From an uncultured Actinomycetes bacterium (GTDB taxonomy: Bacteria; Actinomycetota; Actinomycetes; Mycobacteriales; Mycobacteriaceae), in assembly GCA_903884065.1 (NCBI GenBank), contig CAISDL010000062.1, forward strand, positions 62,001 through 126,000: a stretch of DNA of 64,000 nucleotides, given 5' to 3'. Positions 55,317 to 62,704 of this stretch are shown here, piece after piece (within the stretch, counting starts at the first letter, position 1; every line of letters starts with the position of its first letter). Both the position numbers and the translations under genes were made by a program. The notes under the pieces are model-generated. The model saw only the letters and a list, made by a program, of their open reading frames with translations, had not been told where the DNA came from and did not search any database.

Positions 55317-55940
55317 ATGACACTGATCCGGATAGTCGCCGCCGCCGCTGTGGCCGCCGCCGGAGTGGCGTCGGCCGCTCCCGCTGCCGCGGATTCCGAG
55401 GTGTTCGGCACCTACGCCTTCGCCGCCGAAGACGGCGAGAACGCCACCTGGACGCTGACCCCGTGCGCCGATGACGCCCCGGGGTGCGTGCGGGTCTCCG
55501 AGACCGGCAACTCCAAGCGCATCCCGTGGAGTGGCGACGCCCACTGGTCGGTCGGGTCGCTGATCCTGTTCGTGCAGCAACCGGACGCGATCCTGTGCGA
55601 GGACGGCACCTCCGCACCCGGAAAGAACACCTATTCCTGGGACGGCAGCAGCCTGGCCGGCAGCGCAAGCCTGCTCACCAACGGCGCCTGTGGCACCGAG
55701 GCGGCCAGCCTGTCCATTCCGTTCACGCTGACCCGCCTCGGAGCCGCAGCGGCCCAGCGGCCGGCCCCGCCGGCCGCCGTCCCACCGGCCGCCGTCCCAC
55801 CGGCCGCTGTCGCGCCTGCTGCGCCTTCTGCACCCCAGGACGCGGCGCCGGCCCCCGCCGCACCGCTGGCAGCTGAGTCAACCGCGGGTCCGGCCGGCAC
55901 ACCGCCGGCACCTGTGCCCCCGCCGGCACCGGCGGGCTGA
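55317..55940 (+). CDS. Secreted protein with Pro/Ala-rich tail
   Basis: Exported protein: signal peptide ending after ASAAPAAADS, a small domain of about 115 residues with four Cys (TPCADDAPGCV, AILCED, TNGACGTE, probably two disulfides), then a Pro/Ala-rich tail with PAAVP repeats. GAGGAG precedes the ATG. Function unknown; the pattern recalls mycobacterial secreted low-complexity proteins. Confidence 0.8.
   Translation: MTLIRIVAAAAVAAAGVASAAPAAADSEVFGTYAFAAEDGENATWTLTPCADDAPGCVRVSETGNSKRIPWSGDAHWSVGSLILFVQQPDAILCEDGTSAPGKNTYSWDGSSLAGSASLLTNGACGTEAASLSIPFTLTRLGAAAAQRPAPPAAVPPAAVPPAAVAPAAPSAPQDAAPAPAAPLAAESTAGPAGTPPAPVPPPAPAG
55770..55814 (+). repeat. 15-bp tandem repeat in the secreted-protein tail
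   Basis: Two identical copies of CCGGCCGCCGTCCCA (55770-55784, 55785-55799) and a diverged third (55800-55814); they encode PAAVP, PAAVP and PAAVA. Confidence 0.9.
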
Positions 55941-55942
55941 GC

Positions 55943-56569
55943 TCACACGCACTCCAGCAGAGCCCCGTCGGCCTCGCCGACAGCACCGATCGTCGCCTGG
56001 ACGGCGATCCGGCCATCTCTGGAGTCGGTGGTGGCGCAGACGATCGCGCAGGTTCCGGTATCCACTTTGCGGGAGATCGCCGGCGAGCGTTCCAGCAGTG
56101 CCAGACCGGTTTCGGCCACGTGAGCTGCCGTCACGGTCTGCACGGAGTCGGCGGCGGCACCGCGTCGCACGATGGAGCCGATCGCGCGCTCGACCATTAC
56201 GCGGGACGCCCCATCAGGGATCGCCGCGTCGGTCCACGCCCGCATCGCAGTGCGCATCGCGGGGCAGTCCTGATGGCCGAGCACCACGATCAGTGGCACC
56301 TCCAGGGTGTCCACCGCGTACTCCAGGCTGGCCAGCACACCGTTGTCGATCACATGCCCCCAGGTGCTGACGTCGAACAGTGAGCCCCAACTCTGGCCGA
56401 AAACCATCTCGCTGGCCAAAGCGGTGTCCGCGCAACGGAATACCGCAGCGTTGGGCCGATCGTTGAGCGGTCCCGGCCGGTGTCCGCGAACAGGCAGGAA
56501 GAGTCTCTCATTGCCGGCGCGCAGGCGTTGCCAGGCGACCAGCGGATCTGATGTTGCAGTGGCGGACAT
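55943..56569 (-). CDS. Beta-carbonic anhydrase homologue with altered active site
   Basis: 208-aa beta-CA family protein, most like the CanB (Rv3588c) type. Zinc ligands are present: Cys46, Asp48, His99 and Cys102 (GHQDC). The canonical C-x-D-x-R is CADTA: Ala50 replaces the Arg that pairs with and pulls the Asp off zinc, so catalysis may be changed or absent. It follows the PII-like gene by 26 bp, the last gene of the dab operon. It may still bind bicarbonate or regulate; that is inference. Confidence 0.88.
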   Translation of the reverse strand: MSATATSDPLVAWQRLRAGNERLFLPVRGHRPGPLNDRPNAAVFRCADTALASEMVFGQSWGSLFDVSTWGHVIDNGVLASLEYAVDTLEVPLIVVLGHQDCPAMRTAMRAWTDAAIPDGASRVMVERAIGSIVRRGAAADSVQTVTAAHVAETGLALLERSPAISRKVDTGTCAIVCATTDSRDGRIAVQATIGAVGEADGALLECV

Positions 56570-56595
56570 ATCGGTATTCCTTTCCCTTGTTGGTT

Positions 56596-56919
56596 TCAGC
56601 TGAAGTACTCAGGCCGGCTGACGAACGTCTCGGTCACGAACATCACCCCGGAGGACGCATCGAGCAGCGGACGCAGCCCGGCCAGAAGTGCGTCCGCCTT
56701 GCCCTCCGGAACCACCGTGATGATCAACTCGAGGGTGGCCTGCTGGTTGAACAGGAGTCGGCCCTGGTGATAGCCGTGGTGGCCGAGGCCGGAAACCCCG
56801 GACAGGCTCGTGAAGCCGGTCGCGCCGACGCTCTGGATCAGCTCACGCACCGCCGGTGCGTCGCTTCCTGCGACAACGACCTCGATCTTGGTCATCTTGG
56901 TCAGAACAGGTGCGGTCAT
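56596..56919 (-). CDS. PII-like regulatory protein of the dab operon
   Basis: 107-aa protein with a PII-like ferredoxin fold pattern: KIEVVVAGSDAPAVRELIQSVGATGFTSLSGVSG followed by ATLELIITVVPEGKADALLAGLRPLL and a C-terminal EVMF-like FVTETFVS. PII-like proteins sit beside many inorganic-carbon transporters and bind adenine nucleotides or bicarbonate. Its ATG overlaps the dabA stop as ATGA. Confidence 0.82.
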   Translation of the reverse strand: MTAPVLTKMTKIEVVVAGSDAPAVRELIQSVGATGFTSLSGVSGLGHHGYHQGRLLFNQQATLELIITVVPEGKADALLAGLRPLLDASSGVMFVTETFVSRPEYFS

Positions 56920-59480
56920 GGAATCATCTCCTCGTTGTAAATGCGGTCATTACTTGGGTTTTCAGTCCATAGACGCCAGCCCGAGCGGGTCCAGCGCTGC
57001 CACGGGTCGCCCCGGTTCTCCCGGGCCGCCAGTGCGATCCAGCCGTTGCCGAACAACTGCTGAAGGATCGGGTTGCGCGTGACGATCTCGTCGATCCGTT
57101 CCAGTGGAGCCTGTACCACCGCGAGCAGGCGTTGCGGTTCGTGCAGGAGTCGCCGGCCGTCGGACACCGACTGCCAGGGCAGTCCGAGTTGAAGATCTCC
57201 GTTGTGCCCGGCGATCACACCCACCGCGCCCACCACGTTGTGGATGGTCTTGGTCCCGGCGCCGAAGACCTGCGGCGCCACGGCGGAGAAGTAGTACTGG
57301 CAGTTGATCCACTGGGCCACCACCAGTGGCGCGGTCAGGATCGTCTCCAGGGCCGACCCGTCGGTGTCCACCTCGGCGTCGTAGGAGTGCAGGAACGTCC
57401 GGCGCTGCAGATCGATTCCGCGGGTGACCGACCGCGGGGCGACGATGAAGGCGGCGTTGCCGGCCAATCCCCACTCCGGGTAGACCTGTGCCCAGTCCGA
57501 CGACCGGGAGGTGACGTGGCGCGCCGCCCGGCGGGGCGAGCGGCCCCCGGTCGCCCCCGGCAGCGTCGCGCACCGTTCGGCCGCCAGCGCCGCCCCGGCC
57601 TGCTTGAGGTCGCGTTCGAGCCGGGCGACGTCCGCGCGGTAGTCCGCGGGGATCAGATGCATGTCGAGCACCGTGACCCGGTCGACCGCGGTGTCGTGCC
57701 CGGCGGCGACGAACAGGGTGTCGGCGGGGATCTCGATGCCCAGACTGCGCAGCCCGGCCCGCACCTCGTCCCGGTTCAGGATCGCCACGGCGGTGCGCGC
57801 GTTGGGCGCTCCGGCCTGCCCGCCGCACGCGCCGCAGTCCAGCGAGGCCTGATAGGGATTGTTCTCGGTGCTGCTGCCGTGGGCGCACAGCACCACCAGC
57901 CTGCCGAAGCCCTTGGTCAGCCCCATGGTGGTTAACGCCACTTGCGCGAACAGCACCTGTTCGTTGTGCGGCATCCGGTCCAGGCCGATCACCGTCGGCG
58001 CACTGGGGGCGACGATCTGCCGGAGCCGTCGGCGCACCCCTGCGGTCAGCGCGGGAATGAGCGTCTTTGCAGCAGCCAGAGGCGCCGCGGCCCAGCCGGC
58101 GGCCTCCGCGAGGGCGAAGGGAGCCGCAACCGACTCTTTGCCCGCGTGGAACGCCGACTCCGCCCCGGCCAGGCGCGTCACGCCCGCGGCCTCCCGCGCG
58201 ACCTCCTCGGCGGCCCGGGCGGCCGGCTGTTCGGCGATGTCGTGGTTCGGCGCGATGAGCACCGGGCAGAGGTCCTGCGGCGCTCCGCCCAGCACGCCGG
58301 TGTAGCGGATGGCCACCGCGAAGAACCCGGCGAAGCCCAGCGTCTCGTAGCCGCCGAGGGCCTCCAGGTGGCGCCGCAGACCCTCCGACCGGGTGTCGAT
58401 GCAGGTGACGAGCTGGGTGTGCACCGGGGCGTCGGCGTCCGACAGGCGCGGCGCGGACAGCTCCGCCAAGAGTCCATCGCGATAGTGGGCCTCGAAGGCG
58501 TTCTGCCACAACATCTCCCGAGCCGTGGGCGGTAGCGCGGCGAGCACCCGGGCGGCCGCACCGATCTCGGCGTCGCTGGCTGGGCCCAATCCCAGGACGT
58601 CGATCAGGTGGGCCGCCCGTTGCCGCGCCGAGGGGGCAGCGACGGGTTCCCCGACCCGCTTGATCCGCACCCTCCCGGGACTGCCGGCAAGCAGAACCGC
58701 CTCGTAGGTCAGCCGCATCGCCAGGTAGTCGACGACGTCGATGCCCTCGCCGCGGCCGGCGCACCACTGGATGTGGGCCGCCCAACCGGGCATCCGGGTG
58801 AGGTGGGCCTGCAGGTAGCCGATGCGGTCCTCGTCATCAACCCCGAGTCGCTTCAGCGCTTCCAGGACCGCGTCGTCGGCCCGTTGGGGGACCCGGCTCA
58901 GTTCCGCGCGGGCTGACCGGTCCACGGTGCGATCACTGGGCGCCAGCGCGCACCAGGCCGCGTAGAAGCCGTTTTCCCGTCCGGGCATCGGCCAGGCGCC
59001 GTCGCCGAAGTATGCAGCGCACCACTTCGCCGTTTGCGCGTCGACCGCGGCGGCGACGCCCGGTTCGTGATCCTCCGAGCGGGATGTGCAGCGCCGCTTG
59101 GGCTTCGGCGTTCCGCAGCCGTGCAGCATGTCCGCCCGGAGCAGTTCCAGCGGGGTGATCGTCCGGCCGCCGAACCGAAGTTCGCTTTCCGCGGCCAGGT
59201 TCGGGTAGCGCCGCTGCAGCGCACCGTCCAGGTCGGCGTCGGTGATCCTGCCTTCGCGGTGAAAGTTCCGGAAGAGACCCTCGCCGATGGTCCCGGGCAT
59301 CCCGTAGAGGTCGCCGGCCCGCCGGATCGCCTGTTCGAACGGCATCCCCTCCAGCCCGGCCAGTGGATTGACCGCGATGAAGGTCTCCAATGGGTAGTGG
59401 GTCGGCACCACCCGTGCGGCGAGGGTGACGTCGGTCCTCAGTTGCGCGCGCCGGGTCCCGAGATCGGTCGATGTGGTCAT
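56916..59480 (-). CDS. dabA: DabA (DUF2309) subunit of DAB-type inorganic carbon transporter
   Basis: 854-aa cytosolic zinc protein that, with DabB, takes up CO2 or bicarbonate. The carbonic-anhydrase-like site is complete: Cys360 and Asp362 in CIDTRSEGL, His534 in CAHGSSTENNP, Cys549 in DCGACGGQAG. These match C351, D353, H524 and C539 of Halothiobacillus neapolitanus DabA, including the 15-residue His-Cys spacing. The start follows DabB with an ATGA overlap. Activity in mycobacteria is untested, as far as I know. Confidence 0.93.
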   Translation of the reverse strand: MTTSTDLGTRRAQLRTDVTLAARVVPTHYPLETFIAVNPLAGLEGMPFEQAIRRAGDLYGMPGTIGEGLFRNFHREGRITDADLDGALQRRYPNLAAESELRFGGRTITPLELLRADMLHGCGTPKPKRRCTSRSEDHEPGVAAAVDAQTAKWCAAYFGDGAWPMPGRENGFYAAWCALAPSDRTVDRSARAELSRVPQRADDAVLEALKRLGVDDEDRIGYLQAHLTRMPGWAAHIQWCAGRGEGIDVVDYLAMRLTYEAVLLAGSPGRVRIKRVGEPVAAPSARQRAAHLIDVLGLGPASDAEIGAAARVLAALPPTAREMLWQNAFEAHYRDGLLAELSAPRLSDADAPVHTQLVTCIDTRSEGLRRHLEALGGYETLGFAGFFAVAIRYTGVLGGAPQDLCPVLIAPNHDIAEQPAARAAEEVAREAAGVTRLAGAESAFHAGKESVAAPFALAEAAGWAAAPLAAAKTLIPALTAGVRRRLRQIVAPSAPTVIGLDRMPHNEQVLFAQVALTTMGLTKGFGRLVVLCAHGSSTENNPYQASLDCGACGGQAGAPNARTAVAILNRDEVRAGLRSLGIEIPADTLFVAAGHDTAVDRVTVLDMHLIPADYRADVARLERDLKQAGAALAAERCATLPGATGGRSPRRAARHVTSRSSDWAQVYPEWGLAGNAAFIVAPRSVTRGIDLQRRTFLHSYDAEVDTDGSALETILTAPLVVAQWINCQYYFSAVAPQVFGAGTKTIHNVVGAVGVIAGHNGDLQLGLPWQSVSDGRRLLHEPQRLLAVVQAPLERIDEIVTRNPILQQLFGNGWIALAARENRGDPWQRWTRSGWRLWTENPSNDRIYNEEMIP

Positions 59481-61003
59481 GAATGTGCTCCTGTCAGCAG
59501 TGCGGACGATGGCGGGGTCGGGAGGTGACCGGCGGCGAGCGCCCTGGTGTAGAGGGCGCGCCGCAGCCGGTCGGCGCCGGGGGCCAGGCGGATGGCCGCC
59601 AGCGCGCCCAGCATGATCAGCGCGATGACGGTTGCCCCCCAGACCGCCGCGGGGTGCAGCGGGGAGGCCGGCAGTGCCGGGTCCAGGAAGGTGCCGACCG
59701 CGGTGATGATCGCCACGTAGGCGGTGGCCGCCGGCACCACGAAGCTTGCCGCCCAGAGGGCCGGCCCCACGCCGGGGCGCCGCCGCAGCCAGCCCCAGGT
59801 GACCGCGCCGCCGGTGACCCAGGCGAAGACGAGCAGCGCCTGTTCGGAGGCGTGGCTTCCGGATCCGTCCGGGACCACCGCCAGGGCAGTGGCGAGTGCG
59901 GCGGCGGGAATCGCGACAGCGGCCCCGAGGTTCGCCAGCAGTTGTCGGCGGCCCGGTGCGACCGCCCGCGGCACCGCTTCACCGCGACGGTGTGCCGCAA
60001 CCGCCGACCCCGAGGACAGGAACAGCGTTGCCTTGTAGAAGCCGTGGGCGACCAGGTGGATCACCGCGGCGGCCCACAGTCCGAGCCCGCAGGTCAGGAT
60101 CATGAAGCCCATCTGGGCTGTCGTCGAGTGCGCCAGCGCGCCTTTGACGTCGGGTTTGACGATCATGACCGCCGCTCCGTAGGCCATGGTGGCCGCCCCG
60201 GCGCCGATGGTCAGCGCGCGCCCCAGATCGTGGGTGGCCAGCGGCGCCATCCGGATGATCAGGATGCCGCCGGCGTTGACCACACCGGCGTGCAGCAGCG
60301 CCGAGACCGGCGTCGGGGCGGCGAGCGTGGCGGGGAGCCAGCGGTGGAACGGCACCTGGCCCGATCGCGACAGCGCCGCCAGGACCACCAGGACCCCGAG
60401 CACCGGCGCCAGCGCTCCCTCGACGGTGCCGCCGGCCCGCAGGTCGACGTTCCCCCACGTCGCCGTGGCGGCGAGGACCGCGGCCCACAGCGCCAGATCA
60501 CCGATGAGGAACGCGGTGGCGGTCCTACGCACACCGTCGCGGGCGGCCGGCAGGTGCCAGTAGGTGCCCAGCAGCACGCACAGTGCGACTCCGGCGAGTG
60601 TCCAGCAGACAGCCAGAGTGATCAGGGTGGCGGCCATCGCGAGCCCGGCGGACGCGGCGGTGAGCAGACCCGCTCCCGCGACGAACCAGGCCTGCCGAGG
60701 ATCTCCGGCCAGGTACCGCACGGCGAAGGCCTGAACGATCGCACTGACGCCGAAGATCAGCAGCAGCAGTACCGCGGCCAATCGGTCCACGCTGAATTCC
60801 GCGCCCACAATCGCCACGGACGCCGCCCGACCGCCGTCCGGCGAGACCGCCAGCGCCAGAACACTCACAAACCCGAGGCCGGCCGCTATCGCCCCGGCCT
60901 GCCCGAAGCGCCGCGGCGCTACGGACCCGAACACACACGCCAGAGCGGCAATCACCGCCGGCGCGATCACCAAGGCCCCTGGGAGGCCGTTCATCGTCAA
61001 CAT
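59477..61003 (-). CDS. dabB: DabB: NuoL/Mrp-like membrane subunit of DAB transporter
   Basis: 508-aa polytopic protein with about thirteen helices, related to NuoL/MrpA proton-pumping subunits: GQVPFHRWLPATLAAPTPVSALLHAGVVNAGGILI and HSTTAQMGFMILTCGLG are the complex I antiporter signatures. No other complex I genes are nearby; pairing with DabA identifies it as DabB, which couples ion flux to carbon uptake. First gene of the operon, divergent from the regulator across 125 bp. Confidence 0.92.
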   Translation of the reverse strand: MLTMNGLPGALVIAPAVIAALACVFGSVAPRRFGQAGAIAAGLGFVSVLALAVSPDGGRAASVAIVGAEFSVDRLAAVLLLLIFGVSAIVQAFAVRYLAGDPRQAWFVAGAGLLTAASAGLAMAATLITLAVCWTLAGVALCVLLGTYWHLPAARDGVRRTATAFLIGDLALWAAVLAATATWGNVDLRAGGTVEGALAPVLGVLVVLAALSRSGQVPFHRWLPATLAAPTPVSALLHAGVVNAGGILIIRMAPLATHDLGRALTIGAGAATMAYGAAVMIVKPDVKGALAHSTTAQMGFMILTCGLGLWAAAVIHLVAHGFYKATLFLSSGSAVAAHRRGEAVPRAVAPGRRQLLANLGAAVAIPAAALATALAVVPDGSGSHASEQALLVFAWVTGGAVTWGWLRRRPGVGPALWAASFVVPAATAYVAIITAVGTFLDPALPASPLHPAAVWGATVIALIMLGALAAIRLAPGADRLRRALYTRALAAGHLPTPPSSALLTGAHS

Positions 61004-61042
61004 GCGATGCAGATTACGTGTGTTCTACTACGCCTGTCAATG

Positions 61043-61050
61043 TTCATGAA
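61043..61050. promoter_or_regulatory. Palindrome TTCATGAA in the dab/regulator promoter region
   Basis: Perfect 8-bp palindrome, 40 bp upstream of dabB in the AT-rich divergent region; a possible operator half or core. Short, so chance occurrence is possible. Confidence 0.35.
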
Positions 61051-61060
61051 TCGTGTTTCG

Positions 61061-61074
61061 TTACTTGCAGGTAA
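61061..61074. promoter_or_regulatory. Imperfect 14-bp palindrome, candidate operator for dab regulator
   Basis: TTACTTGCAGGTAA pairs at 12 of 14 positions with its reverse complement. It lies 58 bp upstream of dabB and 55 bp upstream of the divergent winged-helix regulator, a typical place for an autoregulated operator. Confidence 0.45.
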
Positions 61075-61128
61075 ACGCGGCGCGGGGGTCGTCCGAGCAA
61101 AAGAAGAGGACATAAGTAGACTTTTGGT

Positions 61129-61425
61129 ATGGCTGAGTGGACGTTCCTGACGAACCACGCCCACGCATTGATCTGCATCGCCCGCGACCCGGGCCTTCGG
61201 CTGCGCGACGTGGCGGAAAGAGTGGGCGTCACCGAGCGCGCCGCCCAGCGCATCGTCAGCGAACTGGTCGATGCCGGTTACCTGGAGCGATTGCGTGAAG
61301 GCCGGCGTAACTCCTACCGTGTCCGGCCCGACCGGCCGCTCCGCCATCCCCTCGAACACGGGCATCACGTCGGGGAGATCCTCGAAGTGCTCCACGGGCA
61401 CGTTGGAGGCGACGGCCGCGCCTGA
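61129..61425 (+). CDS. Winged-helix (MarR/ArsR-like) transcription regulator
   Basis: 98-aa DNA-binding protein: LRLRDVAERVGVTERAAQRIVSELVDAGYLERLREGRRNSYRV is a winged helix; a short His-rich C-terminus (LRHPLEHGHHVGEILEVLHGH) could bind metal or dimerise. There is no effector domain. Divergent from dabB with a shared 125-bp region, so it probably controls the dab operon. Signal unknown. Confidence 0.82.
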   Translation: MAEWTFLTNHAHALICIARDPGLRLRDVAERVGVTERAAQRIVSELVDAGYLERLREGRRNSYRVRPDRPLRHPLEHGHHVGEILEVLHGHVGGDGRA

Positions 61426-61499
61426 AGAATGCGCCGTCAGGGTCGTTTTGCACACTCGGGCCGCAACACGGCAAATAACAGTGCGCTCCCCCGACGCCG

Positions 61500-62360
61500 C
61501 TACACGTCGGGGCCGTGGTCCTCTCGGAAGCGCCGCATGCCCTCGATCTTCTCGCTCAGCGACGGCGTGGGCCCGCTGTAGAACACCCACGGCATTGTCA
61601 GGATCGCGTGGATGCCGGCCTCTTCAGCGCGGCGGTAATGCTCCGGGGTGAAGGCGTCGACCAATGGGGTGATCACGGTGAAACCCTCCATGCCCAAGCC
61701 TTTCTCGGCGCGAAGCTCACGAATCCGGTTCACCGACGCGGCGGCCTGGTCCAGACCGATGAGGTCACCGATCCATCCGTCGTTGCGCGCGGCCCGGCGC
61801 AGGGCGATGTCGGAGAGTCCGCCGGAGTAGATCGGGATTCGAGGCGGGTTGGGCGTCATCTCCAGACGGGGTGCGCGGTAGAACTCGCCCTCGAACTCCG
61901 TCCAGCCCGGCTGCCACAACGCCTTCATCAGTTCCAGCATCTCGTCGGTCCGTTTGCCGCGCCGGGCGAACTGCTGGCCGAGCAGGTCGAACTCCTCCTC
62001 GCACCACCCGACGCCCACACCGAGTTCCACCCGCCCACCCGACAGGCACGCTGCCGTCCCGATGGCCTTGGCCGCCGAATACGGATCGCGCATGGCCGGG
62101 ATGTAGACGGTGGTGACGAACTTCAGCCGACGGGTGGCCGCAGACAGGGCACCGACGAGAACCCACGGGTCGGGCCATTCGGTGAACGGTTGCCAGCGGC
62201 GCTGGCCGTCGGCGGTGTACGGGTAGGGCGTTGCGAGCGTCTCGAGATTCACCACATGATCGGGAATCGCGATTCCCTCATAGCCGAGATCATCTGCGGC
62301 CCGGGCGATCTCGACGATCTCATCGAGTTTCACGAAGGCGCTGCTGACGTAGAACTTCAT
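61500..62360 (-). CDS. F420-dependent LLM-class oxidoreductase
   Basis: Luciferase-like TIM-barrel protein of a mycobacterial F420-dependent family (TIGR03619 type). Pattern: DLGYEGIAIPDHV, AACLSGGRVELGVGVGWCEEEFDLLG and PIYSGGLSDIALRRAARNDGWIG. 286 aa. Substrate unknown. Its ATG overlaps the thioesterase stop (ATGA), so both are cotranscribed. Confidence 0.87.
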   Translation of the reverse strand: MKFYVSSAFVKLDEIVEIARAADDLGYEGIAIPDHVVNLETLATPYPYTADGQRRWQPFTEWPDPWVLVGALSAATRRLKFVTTVYIPAMRDPYSAAKAIGTAACLSGGRVELGVGVGWCEEEFDLLGQQFARRGKRTDEMLELMKALWQPGWTEFEGEFYRAPRLEMTPNPPRIPIYSGGLSDIALRRAARNDGWIGDLIGLDQAAASVNRIRELRAEKGLGMEGFTVITPLVDAFTPEHYRRAEEAGIHAILTMPWVFYSGPTPSLSEKIEGMRRFREDHGPDV

Positions 62361-62701
62361 CGCGCATCACGGGCCCAGGCCGGCATGATGAAAACCCCTT
62401 CCGCCTCAACTGTCGGACCCTGCGCGTCGCTGATCACACCGCGCGCATAGGTCTTGTGCTCCGATTTGTGGTCTACCCAGGCCTCGACCTGCAAGGGCCC
62501 CAGTGGTGTGCCCCGCAGATAACGCACCGTGATCGTCCCGGTGAACTTCGGTTCGGTCAGCCCGGCGGAGGCGGCCTCGCCGAGAAGCTGGTCGAGCACC
62601 AGCGCGCAGATACCGCCGCGAACGGCGGCGGTCAGCGGCGCGTAGCACTCGTGCAGCCGGGCGTACTCCTGGGCGTCGACGCGCCCGAACTCGACCTGCA
62701 T
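62357..62701 (-). CDS. Hotdog-fold thioesterase-like protein (PaaI type)
   Basis: 114 aa with the hotdog pattern AVRGGICALVLDQLLGEAASAG, FTGTITVRYLRGTPLGPLQVEAWVD and HKTYARGVISDAQGPTVEAEGVFI. Likely an acyl-CoA thioesterase. It is shorter at the N-terminus than many relatives; the start is fixed because the glnE stop lies one codon upstream in the same frame. Located between glnE and the LLM oxidoreductase on the same strand. Confidence 0.8.
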   Translation of the reverse strand: MQVEFGRVDAQEYARLHECYAPLTAAVRGGICALVLDQLLGEAASAGLTEPKFTGTITVRYLRGTPLGPLQVEAWVDHKSEHKTYARGVISDAQGPTVEAEGVFIMPAWARDAR

Positions 62702-62704
62702 CCG

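Noticed and set aside
59477..61003. Complex I subunit NuoL
   Set aside because: No other nuo genes are adjacent and the next gene is a DUF2309 DabA with ATGA overlap, which identifies DabB.
59483..61150. 555-codon open frame antisense to dabB
   Set aside because: Arg/Gly/Gln-rich shadow of a membrane protein; dabB shows coherent helices and complex I motifs.
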